Positions 14,201-24,537 of a DNA stretch of 64,000 nucleotides are shown piece after piece. Source of the stretch: Sanderia malayensis. Taxonomy: Eukaryota > Cnidaria > Scyphozoa > Semaeostomeae > Pelagiidae. The notes below the pieces were generated by a model. It did not search any database. It saw only the letters and a program-made list of their open reading frames with translations, and was not told where the DNA came from. The stretch covers positions 1,240,001 through 1,304,000 of the forward strand of contig RQOL01000828.1 in assembly GCA_013076295.1 (NCBI GenBank), given 5' to 3'. The position numbers and the translations under genes were made by a program. The first letter of the stretch is position 1, and each line of letters begins with the position of its first letter.

Positions 14201-17200
14201 ATATTATCACAGAGATCATTTACCTTGTTTTATTTGGTTTTAAAGAAAACAAGCTTCCTTAATGAAAACGATATGTTTAATTGCTAATTTAAAGAAGAGT
14301 GTCTGATTAGTCCGCTCGCCCTTATCAATTGCTCCCTAATCCTCGATTTTTATGCCAAATCCACATTTGATAGGCTGCCAGATTAGGACTTCTATACTTT
14401 GTACGTCTGCAATTATTTTGAAATCTTCTTGATGCTTATCTGATACCTCTTGATCTACCACCCTTAGCCATGGACTATTCTAATCTCTCAATAAATGCTA
14501 CATATCGCATGATGAACCAGTAATTCTTTAGTAGAACGTAGAGAAAAGTGTTGATGCTTTGATCCATCAATTATGTGACGTATATAATCACCTATTCTTG
14601 ATGTTAAATTCTGTTTCATTTCAGGCAAGGACCAATGCCCAGATGGTTATGCAAAATCTAGCAGATTTTGCAAAGGTTGTTTTGAAATTCGCATTGTAAA
14701 GCAGCTCTGTTTAAAGTTATCATTATGATTTATCATTATGACTGTTTGAGTTTGCCATCAGCAGCCTCTCTTACTGGTTACCTTTGTGTTTGTAGATATT
14801 GATGAATGCGTCATGTCGACCCGTTGCGAGCAAGTTTGCATCAATACAAATGGAAGCTATCACTGCACGTGTAACAAGGGATTCTTTCTCACCAGAGATG
14901 GAGTTTCATGCCAAGGTAAGTCTCATTAACAAGCCTGGGAGACGTTTGCTTGGTTAGGAAGGGATACATAAGTATCTCCTAACTTTTTTAAATCCATTTT
15001 GAACAGACATCAACGAGTGTACACAGAGTTTCCACAACTGTTTGGAAAATCAGATTTGCATCAATACGCGAGGAGGCTATGAATGCAAGGACAAGAACTG
15101 TCAGCCAGGTTTCATTCTCGATCCTGAAACATTGGAATGTGAAGGTAGACAACTTTGCTTCATTTTCACGAATTTTTCGACATTATCTTCATTTTATGTT
15201 TCTCATGAAGTTAACTCTTGACGAGTCAACTACGATCCATATTGAACCCTTTTTGTATTGAGAACATTTCTCTCTCTCTTGGTTTGCTGTACCCATGCTT
15301 GAGACGTAGTTTTTGATAGCTGAAGTTCTTGTGAACGTTTTTTCCTTGGTTCTTCGCTTTCAAGGCTTGACTATAAATAGCTGTTCTTTTACTATAATTC
15401 TTGACCAGATAACAAACAAATACAACTACTTGATGAGGACGGACAAATAATTTTGCTCTGTGTTCCAAAGCGTTTAACAAACTTGTTTTATGTCAAGAGT
15501 GCTTCTTAAAATAAAACAAATGGACCCCAGTATATGGTTGCATCTTAGTAATTTATGAAATAAAGTATTTTTGATTTTTATTTCTTTGTTTCTCCATTCA
15601 GATATAAATGAATGTTTTGACAGGAGTGTTTGCCTGGTCGGTCAGTCTTGTATTAATACAATTGGTTCGTTCAAATGCATCTGGGTGCCGTGTCGACCGG
15701 GATTCGAACGCAGAGAAAATGGCACTTGTGTTGGTAAGTATAGCCTCGTTCACAATCGAAGAGTTTTGCTATGTCAAGTAACTATCCACTAAGAGATGAG
15801 CAACAAGATTCGTTTCATTGCTTCTCTGTTCTTTGCTGGTTTCTTAATCTTTGATGAGTCGAAATGTCTGCTTCAACCGGTGTTGCTATTTTTCAACTAT
15901 GCATCAGGCTTGATCAGGGATTACTCTAACCTTCTTCGGCTCAAACAAATGTATATTTCTTGTTGATGGTTGACTTGTGAAGATCAATTTGTAAGCATAG
16001 ACAATTTTTTTTTAATCCTCACGTAGATTAATATAGTGAGCCGTGTTCACTCGATTTTGTCTCTTTTTTATGAGCTGGACTTTAGGCAGACTTTTAGTTT
16101 AGTTTTCTTAAGTATTAGCATCACTAGCAGAAAATTAATTAGCACACGTTGACATTTATTGGTATTAATTAGCATACATTAGCATTCCTATCCACTAGCG
16201 GAGCATTGGTTAGCACACATTAGCATCGATCAGCATTACTATAAGCAGATTAAATTGAGTATTTGTATACATTTTCAGACAGAAACGAGTGCAAGGAAAA
16301 CACAAGGATCTGCAATCCAACACAGCTGTGTCAGAACACACGAGGCAGTTATAAATGCATTGATAGAATACAGTGTCAAAATGGGTTCACTCGAGACCCC
16401 CAGTCAATGCAATGTGAAGGTATATTTACGAAGCAACACTCCTTTTTCTCTCATTCATTACTCGTTCAATTCAAAGTCTGCGGGTGGCCTTGAAATATGC
16501 TCTATTTGGGAAAACCTATTCATCGATCGACCCTTTCAAGTTCTTTTCAATGGTTTGATACCTTCTTTTTGGCATTTTAAATGTGTCAATAATCTAATTA
16601 ATGCCATGAATGTTTTGTTACATATCCATATCTTGTAGAATGGATGGCAGTTACAATGTTTCAGTGAGTTTAATTGCTTTGCATTGAGCCATTCATATCT
16701 GCATGATTTGCTCTTCTTTTTTTATTGCAGATGTCAATGAATGCCTCCTTGATGTTTGCAAGCCAAGTGAAATTTGTATGAATACGCCTGGCGGGTATGA
16801 ATGTTATCCTCAGACATGCGATGTAGGATATGCTGACGTCAATGGAACATGCAAAGGTTTTGTTACTTGTCCAATTCTCTATTTTCTCTCCGTATTTCGA
16901 TAGATTCCTTGGGCTACGTTTACAGGGATACGTTTACAAAAGGTTCAAAAGTTTTGGGTTTCCACGGCGTTTTCACAACGTTTTCACCACAACACGGAAG
17001 CCATGACATTTTTTTGTTTTGAGATGTAGCGCCAACTTCAACATTGAATATAGTTGTTGTCGTTGCACTGTTTGCAAGAGTAGGCGTTTTCAGTCGCGGA
17101 TATACCAGTGTTTTGTAGACGGGATGTTAACACGCAATGCAATTGCTGCTTTTTCATTTCAAAATGTGCCCGTGAAAACGGGGCCTTATATACTCATTTA

Positions 17201-20200
17201 TTTTGTAACTACTTCTTTCACATTATAACGTCGCACTTGAAATCCAAATATTAACTTCATGATGTGATCACATGTGGAAATAATTTCACAATTTGACTCT
17301 ATTCCTTTCAGATGTTGATGAATGTAAGCAAGTTGATATTTGTTCCGGTGAAATGTGCATTAATACAGAGGGCAGCTATTTCTGTTTCCAAGCACCTTGC
17401 AATTCCGGGTTCAAAAGAATCAATGGAACATGTCAAGGTAAGTATCCCCTCTCTCCTAGCATTCTTATTTTCTTCTCGGCAATGCACAGGTCTTGAATGT
17501 AATTTTTCTGTTTTTACCTTCAATCATTAATGCATATTTAGTCTTTCGTGCCACAATTTGCTCCCATTTCTCTATTTAGCGTTTCGTCTCTGTGAAACCT
17601 ATTTTTAATTCGTTAAGTCGTTCGAGTTTGGATAATTTCTTTATTTTCTAGATATCGATGAATGTGCGAACAAGCCAAGCCCGTGCCCTGCTGGCTCACT
17701 GTGCGTTAACCTTATTTCTTCATTCAGTTGTGTGGTGTCTCCTTGCAAAAAGGGATATACTTGGAACAGCAATAGCAAGCTCTGCGAAGGTATGTTTTAC
17801 TAGAATCACTAGAATTATGGAATTACGAAGTACTTCTAGTTCTGTGCTTGCTACTTAAATTTCTGTGCAAAACAGCATCGAGCAGTTGACCATTGTTACT
17901 ATTGATGTATCAGTAAGGGTCTAGAGGGTTCAAACTGATTTTACAGTGGAAGAAAACATGCCACACGGTGATTTCGCTGAAGTGCTAAAAATACTTTAGG
18001 GACAATTCTAGGCCTACTGCACCTTCCTGTAGTATTCTTATTGGGAATTAACATAGGGAATTAAAAAGTACCACAAAAGTACACAGAGCTTTAGTGGTAC
18101 TTTTAAAGCCATATTGCTTCTGCGACAAAACTATATGTTACATTTCGATTTGTTATGATTTTGAGTATTCTCAAGCTCATCTAAGGTTGCTTGCTCTCTT
18201 ATCATTTCAACTTGAGGCTTCGTTTCAATGTTGATCATAGATGTTTCTGATTTTTTCATTTGATTACGCAGGCATTTTAAGTCGGGCTATTGTATTTCTG
18301 TCTAGATATTGATGAATGCACAAAGAAGCTGGACACTTGTTCTGACACTGAAATGTGCGTAAATACGTTTGGCAGTTTCGAATGCAGATCAATGAATTGT
18401 GAAGCTGGGTTCGAGAAAACTCACAATGGATTTTGTCAAGGTAGGCGCTTTAAAACCATAGACAATATGGTGTTAATGTATAAAATATTGTTGAAAAATG
18501 AACTCTATTGTTTAATTATCATGCACATCTTAGATTGTGACTGAACTTATAAACCTTTGAGACATAAAACCTCAGCGAACCATAATTATTTCAATTTAGC
18601 GAACTGTGTAATTCAAGTTCCCGCCAAAACTCAAGGCCCTCTTCCGTCCCAGTCCCCTTTGTGTTTCCATTTAGATGTGTCCCTTTTTTAAGACTATAAA
18701 TTCGTACATTCATAATGCTTTCTTTTTTAGATATCAATGAATGCACCAGAGGCATCCATTCTTGCAAAAACATCGAGTTCTGTAAGAATTTGGAGGGATC
18801 TTACATTTGTACAACCAGCCCAGTGTCATCTAGGCCTTCTCCATTGCCTGACGTTAGAATGACATCGACTGCTGATCCGAGAACAGCTTACGTCAGAGTC
18901 GTGCCGACAACCAATGTGCCAACCGAGGAGCCATTTGTAATGGGACCAATAACAGAAGCAATAGTGGGAACGGATGCCGTGCCAGATGGAGGCGCCCGGA
19001 CTGATATCCCCGTACCGGTATCAACAAAGGAACCTGGAGCTCAAGTTAAAACCGCTGAAATCGAGCTTGGTACAGATGTATACACAAATCCGGGTATTGT
19101 TAGGACTGGTGAAGCAGCCACCACTACGGTACCAGATGTCACTAGCAAAAAACTTGATGCAACAACACTGAGAAAGCAAGAACCCGAGCAATCAAAATCG
19201 AAACCGCATACTACTGTTTCTGAAAAGACTAGTAGCACTGTTGTTCACACAACAGGTCAACCCACAGTGGTAACTGATGCGGCCATTGGTAAAAAGACCG
19301 TAGAATCGTCGACCCCAGAGCCAGTTCGAGGTCCGGAAACCAAAATGCCTGTGGATGTTTTGAGCAGTTTGCCATATGAGCCGCAAACTGAATTCGAAAC
19401 CGATGCTCCGATAACAGGAGCTGCCACTGATCAAATGGTGCAGGCTACTACTTTGAAAGAGAATAAGGAAGTTGTTTCAAGATTCACCAAACCAGTGACA
19501 AGTCAGAGCTCGACGTTACCAACTGCCATTCCGTTGCTGACAGACGATCCAAATGAATTCTGGACATTTCCATTTTTCGGTGTAGATACGACTCCACGTG
19601 GATTCTTGGAAAAATCAACAACAAATAGGTTAGTGTCTTCCACGACACCTTTTGAAAGAGCAACAGAGCCACCCACAACTAAAGAAAAGGCAACAGAGCA
19701 ACCAACAACTAAGCCACCCACAACTAAGGAAAGAGCAACGAAACCACCAACAACTGTAGAGAAGGTGACAGAGCCACCAACAACTGCACAGAAAGCAACA
19801 GAGCCACCCACAACTAAGGAAAAGGCAACAGAACCACCCATAACTATAGAGAAGACAACAGAGCCACCAACAACTAAGGAGAAGGCAACAGAGCCACCCA
19901 CAACTGCAGAGAAAGCAACAGAGCCACCAGCAACTGCAGAGAAGGTAACAGAGCCACCCACAACTAAAGAGAAGGTAACAGAGCCACCCACAACTAAAGA
20001 GAAGGTAACAGAGCCACCAACAACTAAAGAGAAGGTAACAGAGCCACCAACAACTAAAGAGAAGGTAACAGAGCCACCAACAACTAAGAAGAAGGTAACA
20101 GAGCCACCAACAACTAAGAAGAAGGTAACAGAGCCACCCACAACTGCAGAGAAAGCAACAGAGCCACCAGCAACTGCAGAGAAGGTAACAGAGCCACCCA

Positions 20201-23200
20201 CAACTAAAGAGAAGGTAACAGTGCCACCAACAACTAAAGAGAAAGTAACAGAGCCACCAACAACTGCAGAGAAGGTAACAGAGCCACCCACAACTGCAGA
20301 GAAAAAAACGGAGCCACCAACAACTGCAGATAAGGTAACAGAGCCACCCACAACTAAAGAGAAAGTAACAGAGCCACCAACCACTAAAGAGAAGGTAACA
20401 GAGCCACCAACAACTAAGGAGAAGGCAACAGAGCCACCCACAACTAAAGAGATTGTGACAGAGCCACCAACAACTAAGGAGAAGGTAACAGAGCCACCCA
20501 CAACTGCAGAGAAGGTAACAGAACCACCAACAACTAAAGAGAAGGTAACAGAACCACCAACAACTAAAGAGAAGGTAACAGACCCACCAACAACAAAAGA
20601 GAAGATAACAGAACCACCAACAACTAAAGAGAAGGTAACAGAGCCACCAACAACTGCAGAGAAGGTAACAGAACCACCAACAACTAGAGAGAAGGTAACA
20701 GAACCACCAACCACTAAAGAGAAGTTAACAGAGCCACCAACAACTGCAGAGAAGGTGACAGAGCCACCCACAACTAAAGAGAAGGTGACAGAACCACCTA
20801 CAACTAAAGAGAAGGTAACAGAACCACCAACCACTAAAGAGAAGTTAACAGAACCACCAACCACTAAAGAGAAGTTAACAGAGCCACCAACAACTGCAGA
20901 GAAGGTGACAGAGCCACCCACAACTAAAGAGACGGTAACAGAGCCACCAACAACAAAAGAGAAAGCAACAGAACCACCCACAACTAAAGAGAAGGTAACA
21001 GAGCCGCCCACAACTAAGGAGAAGGTAACACAGCCCACTATCACCACAGAAGAAGTGACACAGCCAAGCACGCCTGGTTCAAATGAAGTCATTGGCACTC
21101 CTGAGGTGGACAACTATATCTGCCCCCTTGGATTCAGACGTAGTGGAGCAGGAGTGTGCCAAGGTAAGCTACCAGTAAAGGATAGAACTATTCGTAGACT
21201 AAGTTTTCTTACAGGACCCTATTTGAGTTTATGGAAACATATCATAAACTTTATCATTTTGAATTGTCGAAGGCTTGATTTAGATAGGATAAGCGTAGCC
21301 AGATATATTTAAAATATATATTTAGAAGTATTTAAAATCGAGGAACATGAATGTTTGACGCGGTGAAGAATTTTACTTATCAATCTTCAAGTATTATATT
21401 ATTGAAATAACTTTGTGACTTTTCTCTGTTTTTTTTTAGATATAGATGAGTGTGTTGAAGGATTGCATTCATGCCAAGGTGATCAGATGTGCGTTAATGT
21501 TCATGGAGGACACCGATGCGTATGTAGACGCGGATTCAAAATGAGAGAAGGTGATCGAAAATGTGTCGGTATGTCATATTCTAATTTATTGTTTTTTCAA
21601 TACGTCTTTTATTTACTCCTTTATCGGCTAGAAGAACCTCGATGCCCTATAAAAGTCGATAGAAGTTTGTAGTTTTGCTTTTGTATAATTTTTGTTCTAA
21701 TTTGAGTTTGCTCTAGAATAGGTTTGATCGAGTTTAATTACTATCGTTCTAGTTTGATGTAGTTTCAGTTCGCTCTAGTTCAAATTTGATCTGGTTTCAG
21801 CTCACTCTGTTAAAGCACGAACTAATTCAAGTGTCATCCAGTTTATTTTTGTATTTGTGTGTCTATTTCAGATGTAAATGAATGCCGTATGAATCTACGT
21901 CTGTGCCAACAAGACTGCGTGAACACTTTGGGCTCTTATCGGTGCGAATGTCGGTCTGGGTATACCCTGAAACCAGACAGACGAGGTTGCCAAGGTATAT
22001 TGATTTATGCAGCATTATCTATTTATTTATATCTTCAGATCAATGCGTTACGAGATTTTTCCCATATAAATAACGTAGAGGGAAAACCGAGCTGAACATC
22101 TAAACCCGCTTCATCGTGCAATTTCCCCCTGGTATTACGAGTTAGTGATGTGGTTTTGTATTTTTGTAAGGCTCAATCGTAGTGAAGTTTAATTATGGAT
22201 TCATTGATTCAAATTATATTCAGCTCTCTACCTGTATAAAATCCATTGAGACTTTCATCCACTTTCGAACTACATTTGCATTGCATTTGGTGTCAAATTG
22301 AAACCGAGTTATAATTTCTTTTGATGATTCTTCCAGCCGATACGAGAACGAAGCTATCGAACAATATTGGTAAGGAGGCCAAGCTTTACATTGCTAAACC
22401 AGTGAGATGCTTCTGGTTCATGGGTATTAACATGTGCCACTGTCCGAAGACCTTCATTTGGAATCGACTGAAGCAGCGATGCGAAAAAACCGTTGTTGTT
22501 CACAACTCTATCAAGCAGGACATTCTCATACCAGACCCAAGGAAGTGCTTCATGTTTCTCCGCACTAAAATATGCAAGTGCCCGAGTGATTACAAGTGGA
22601 ATATTCGAAGACAACACTGCAAACTTTCAGGTTAGTACGGAAGGCTTGTCATATGCAACTGGCTTTCAGTTGTCTCTATTATAGTCATAGAGCTCAGCTT
22701 ATGGCCGACAGCCATTAACAATTGCAAACAATATAATGCATGTAATATTAACGATTCTTAAAGGGGTGTGTAATAACGAAATCGAAGATAGAATGGAATA
22801 CTGGTGTATCAATCAGGATGAGCATCCTGTTTTTCTGAAGAAATTTGAAGCCATGTAGAATTGTTTATTCCTTATGAGAGTTCTACTTAATCAAGAAATT
22901 ATTCGACTCTTTTTGTTTTAAGGTATTTTTTTCGATGGTAACGAAGTCGGTTTGAAAGAAGGTGCGGCCAACTTGAAGGAATCCTCGTTGCTCACAACCT
23001 CTGTTCCTGTAACATTCGCAAGACAATTGACAACCGCTGAAGCTGGCATTTCAATTAAAGGCATTGCCACCGAAGAGATTGCGAAAGTTGAGTTGGCCAC
23101 GAGACCATACCCAGCCCATACTACACCTGGTTTGTGTCCTTCTTTCTTCGCTCGTAGATGTGACTACAAGTGCCAGACTGTCAATAACATGCATCAGTGT

Positions 23201-24537
23201 ATCTGCCCTGCGGGTTATATGATGCGCTACGGTGGACAATGCAGTGGTATGTTCGAAGATCATTTTGATGCATACTTGATTGAATAGTACCATTGTCTTG
23301 CTATGGTCGAAAGCCGTTGTATATAGTGCGTTGTTCTGTTGATTTTCATACTCTTACTTTTCTTACTTTTCATACTGATTTTCACACATTTCATTCATCA
23401 TACTTCTGTTGATTTTCTTACATGCAGACAGAAGAGCTGGTGTTTTCATTTAATCGAACGGGATATGGTTGTTTCAGTACTTTGCAGTTGTGGGTGGCTC
23501 TGTTACCTTCTCTTCAGTGGTTGGTGGCTCTGTTACCTTGTCTTTAGTTGTGGGTGGCTCTGTTACCTTCTCTTTAGTGGTTGGTGGTTCTGTTGTCTTC
23601 TCTGCAGTTGGATATGATCGATTTGCTAAGCAACTTGTTTAGTCCAGGCTGCTGAAGCGTTCATTTCAAATATAACCTAAGATCTCATCGTCTGAACCTT
23701 GAAAACGTTGCAAAATAATAGGATTTTCAGTGCTTAACATTAGAAGGTCGAAGATTGTACAAGCAGAAACGTTATTTCGAGCTGTATAATGTGAAACCAA
23801 TTTGCTCACTGATCTGGTGACTGGTGAATGTTTATGATTTTTTTTTAGATATAAATGAATGTTGGCCAGGTCAAAATCGATGTACTGGTCATCAAAGTTC
23901 TTGTTTCAATACCTTGGGTCGTATCGATGCGTTAGCTTACAAATGCCCAGAAGGATTCTGAATTATGGTCAAAGGTAGGGGTTTTATCTAACATGTCCTT
24001 TCATTTATCAATGCTGCATCACAGATTTTATCTCGTTAATTATCTTGGAATCTTGGATAAGGTTATAAGGTTATTCTCAGTGGTTATTTCCGTTCTCCGA
24101 GCATTGTCACATTTGATAAAGATTATGTAGCTAACATCATGTAATGTGTACATATTCTTTTTGTTACAGGCTATGCAAAAAGCCTTGTACATACAAGCCA
24201 GCTCGAGCCAGGGACATTTGTGCTGACCAGTTCATAAGTTTCCACACCTTTGCCATTCCGAAAGGCGTCGAAAGAACAAAGCGTTTGATAAACTTTGAAA
24301 CAGCGCAGCGCTCCGGCGCATATTATGGTCGGGTGCAGTTCTATTTCGTGTCGGTCAGTCTCATTTCCAGATGCGCTCGTTCGGTTCTACGTGTATCGTC
24401 TACACGAGACGGAACCTCGATTTGGCGGGAAACTTTGACGTCATCCTTCACCGCAGACATCATCAACAGAAGAGGCCAGTTGATTTGTAGAAACAGTTTT
24501 CAAGCTTTATATTAACGTCGGTGAGTATGCATTTTAG
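823..24537 (+). CDS. HMCN: Hemicentin-like extracellular matrix protein, 5'-partial, 33 exons seen
   Basis: Large secreted matrix protein. Hemicentins join cells to basement membranes. Exons: 823-1584, 2027-2293 (VWA C-half and linker); 2576-2842, 3335-3604, 3945-4226, 4530-4796, 5264-5551, 5768-5925+6435-6555, 7263-7511, 8198-8461 (eight Ig domains, with linker exon 7660-7740 before the last); 8922-9092, 9706-9864 (TSP1); 10400-10671, 13114-13262, 13954-14174 (G2F); 14625-14675, 14796-14915, 15007-15144, 15602-15733, 16279-16419, 16731-16856, 17312-17437, 17652-17789, 18306-18440, 18731-21163, 21440-21568, 21872-21994, 22337-22630, 22923-23246, 23849-23974 (EGF region); 24170-24537 (fibulin-type end). 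Nearly all junctions are phase 1, as expected for shuffled extracellular modules. Domain order matches hemicentin exactly, but eight Ig domains is short beside the more than 40 of vertebrate and nematode members. The last two exons need three one-base corrections to stay in frame. Family call is very secure; a few exon edges could shift. Confidence 0.93.
3059..3200. mobile_element. Degraded MITE of the 'AAACGCCCC' family in an intron
   Basis: The text has AAACGCCCCGAGGCGTCTAT on the left and GGGGGCGTTTGAAAAGG / GGGGGCGTTGAAAGG on the right. These resemble the ends of the better-preserved element at 4858-5183. Termini and target duplication are not intact. Confidence 0.5.
4858..5183. mobile_element. 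326-bp MITE with perfect terminal inverted repeats
   Basis: Left end CCGTATTTCCTCGATTAA is repeated exactly as its reverse complement at the right end (ending 5183). Both ends are flanked by TA, as in Tc1/mariner-type insertions. The interior repeats phrases such as ATTAAACGCCCCC. It has no coding capacity. It sits in the intron between Ig4 and Ig5 of hemicentin. Confidence 0.85.
6671..6787. repeat. Short minisatellite (GATGCAAAGGTCTATCTATG type)
   Basis: About three imperfect copies of a unit of roughly 42 bp containing GATGCAAAG and CGCGTAGATGCAAAGG, in the intron before Ig7. Confidence 0.75.
6825..6852. repeat. (ATGT)n microsatellite
   Basis: About seven uninterrupted tetranucleotide copies in a hemicentin intron, followed by an AAATA/AATAAA-rich tract to about 7010. 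Confidence 0.9.
7872..8147. mobile_element. Degraded MITE, right end preserved
   Basis: The right terminus GGAGCTTTTACGG is followed by TA (8148-8149). It is the reverse complement of the TACCGTAAAAGCTC end seen at 38136. The interior carries typical GGGGGCTTTATT and GGGGGACTTATTAG phrases. The left edge is uncertain. Confidence 0.5.
8559..8850. mobile_element. MITE-like element starting CCGTAAATCCTCGAATAAGC
   Basis: The left end is preceded by TA and followed by three copies of TCGAATAAGCCC. This matches the ends of the element at 47435-47875. The right terminus is decayed; TACGCCCTCGGTA near 8812-8826 may be what remains. It lies in the intron before the first TSP1 repeat. Confidence 0.55.
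8922..9864 (+). other. Two thrombospondin type-1 repeats of hemicentin
   Basis: The first exon (8922-9092) contains [14 protein letters not shown] and the second (9706-9864) contains [14 protein letters not shown], the classical Trp-rich and CSxSCG signatures. Both are bounded by phase-1 introns. The second acceptor is preceded by a (GTT)n tract that acts as its polypyrimidine-like run. Hemicentins place TSP1 repeats at this position between the Ig run and G2F. Confidence 0.92.
9205..9660. repeat. Degenerate tandem array in the intron between the TSP1 exons
   Basis: Variants of GACACAGCTTAAAGAGAAGC and CGTAAGGTTACACAGC recur irregularly for about 450 bp. The period appears to be about 30 bp but drifts. 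I see no coding signal. Confidence 0.55.
10400..14174 (+). other. Nidogen G2F domain of hemicentin, split over three exons
   Basis: Exons 10400-10671, 13114-13262 and 13954-14174 join in phases 0 and 2 to give one G2F beta-barrel domain. It starts [17 protein letters not shown] and ends in [15 protein letters not shown]. In nidogen this domain binds collagen IV and perlecan; in hemicentin it is the conserved core before the EGF run. The first intron (2.4 kb) hosts a 1.75-kb inverted-repeat element. Confidence 0.85.
11175..12919. mobile_element. 1745-bp non-autonomous element with TTAA target duplication
   Basis: Both ends begin AGGGCTACTCCCACCATA (right end as reverse complement). They are directly flanked by TTAA at 11171-11174 and 12920-12923, the target duplication of piggyBac-type transposons. 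The imperfect inverted repeat extends about 205 bp inward, including GATGCCGGAACGCA near 11367 and its complement near 12728. No transposase is encoded: the longest open stretches are under 100 codons and unrelated to any family I know. It sits in the first intron of the G2F domain. Confidence 0.88.
14625..18440 (+). other. Calcium-binding EGF-like run, first part (C5-C6 piece plus eight cbEGFs)
   Basis: After a short exon with only two cysteines ([12 protein letters not shown], 14625-14675), eight exons each encode one cbEGF, opening with DIDEC, DINEC, DINEC, DRNEC, DVNEC, DVDEC, DIDEC and DIDEC. All have six cysteines and phase-1 boundaries. The D/N-x-D/N-E motif predicts calcium binding between neighbours. 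Several keep the GSY/GGY turn before the fourth cysteine. Confidence 0.9.
16110..16250. repeat. TTAGCA-rich degenerate tandem repeat
   Basis: At least six copies of TTAGCA/ATTAGCATAC motifs spaced 10-20 bp apart lie in an EGF intron. They are imperfect and without inverted termini. Confidence 0.5.
18731..21163 (+). other. Giant 2.43-kb exon: EGF domain interrupted by a mucin-like Thr/Pro array
   Basis: The exon begins like its neighbours ([18 protein letters not shown], then LEGSYIC) and supplies EGF cysteines 1-4. It then runs into about 280 residues of Thr-rich linker and about 460 residues of a regular ten-residue repeat ([10 protein letters not shown] type). It ends with [15 protein letters not shown], which has the spacing of EGF cysteines 5-6. 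The insert therefore lies inside one EGF between C4 and C5. Such Thr/Pro arrays are usually heavily O-glycosylated and extended; that role is inference. Confidence 0.85.
19651..21060 (+). repeat. 30-bp coding minisatellite, about 45 units
   Basis: The unit is exactly 30 bp (ten codons, consensus Thr-Glu-Pro-Pro-Thr-Thr-Lys/Ala-Glu-Lys-Val/Ala). From about 19801 to 21000 the period never slips. A three-unit segment at 19891-19980 recurs without difference at 20131-20220, eight units away, which suggests recent unequal exchange. Copy number is likely polymorphic. Confidence 0.95.
21440..23246 (+). other. EGF run, second part, with two tandem four-cysteine half-EGF modules
   Basis: Exons 21440-21568 (DIDEC) and 21872-21994 (DVNEC) are normal cbEGFs. 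Exon 22337-22630 holds two modules, each with spacing C-x8-C-x-C-x12-C. This equals the C3-C6 half of the preceding EGF, and the first two cysteines are lost in both. Exon 22923-23246 has about 75 residues of Thr/Ala-rich linker and then a six-cysteine EGF (CPSFFARRC ... CICPAGY ... GGQC). All are in frame with phase-1 boundaries. Confidence 0.85.
23481..23610 (-). repeat. Inverted four-unit fragment of the mucin minisatellite in intron 31
   Basis: Read on the minus strand, this stretch is a little over four 30-bp units that would encode the same ten-residue repeat without a stop ([10 protein letters not shown] type, with small variants such as KDKV and EEKV). It lies about 2.4 kb downstream of the coding array and in opposite orientation. 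In the pre-mRNA it could therefore pair with the giant exon. Confidence 0.9.
23849..24537 (+). pseudogene. Last two hemicentin exons, out of frame at three points
   Basis: Exon 23849-23974 encodes a final EGF (DINEC start) but meets TGA at 23959-23961. One missing base at about 23958-23961 would remove the stop and also fix the phase into the next exon. Exon 24170-24537 encodes the fibulin/hemicentin C-terminal module ([43 protein letters not shown] then TAG 24535-24537). These three pieces lie in different frames, with one-base losses near 24345-24355 and 24478-24483. Homology is clear through the true end. Whether the breaks are real or sequencing errors cannot be told from one sequence. 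Confidence 0.75.

Noticed and set aside
19503..21113. 536-codon minus-strand open frame opposite the mucin array (repeated [10 protein letters not shown] text)
   Set aside because: It is a mirror of the 30-bp coding repeat; a period divisible by three keeps several frames open. The plus frame has the EGF ends, splice sites and matching phases.
23959..23961. TGA in the last EGF exon read as selenocysteine or stop-codon readthrough
   Set aside because: A single missing base explains both the stop and the wrong phase into the next exon, and similar losses occur nearby. There is no reason to expect selenocysteine in an EGF.
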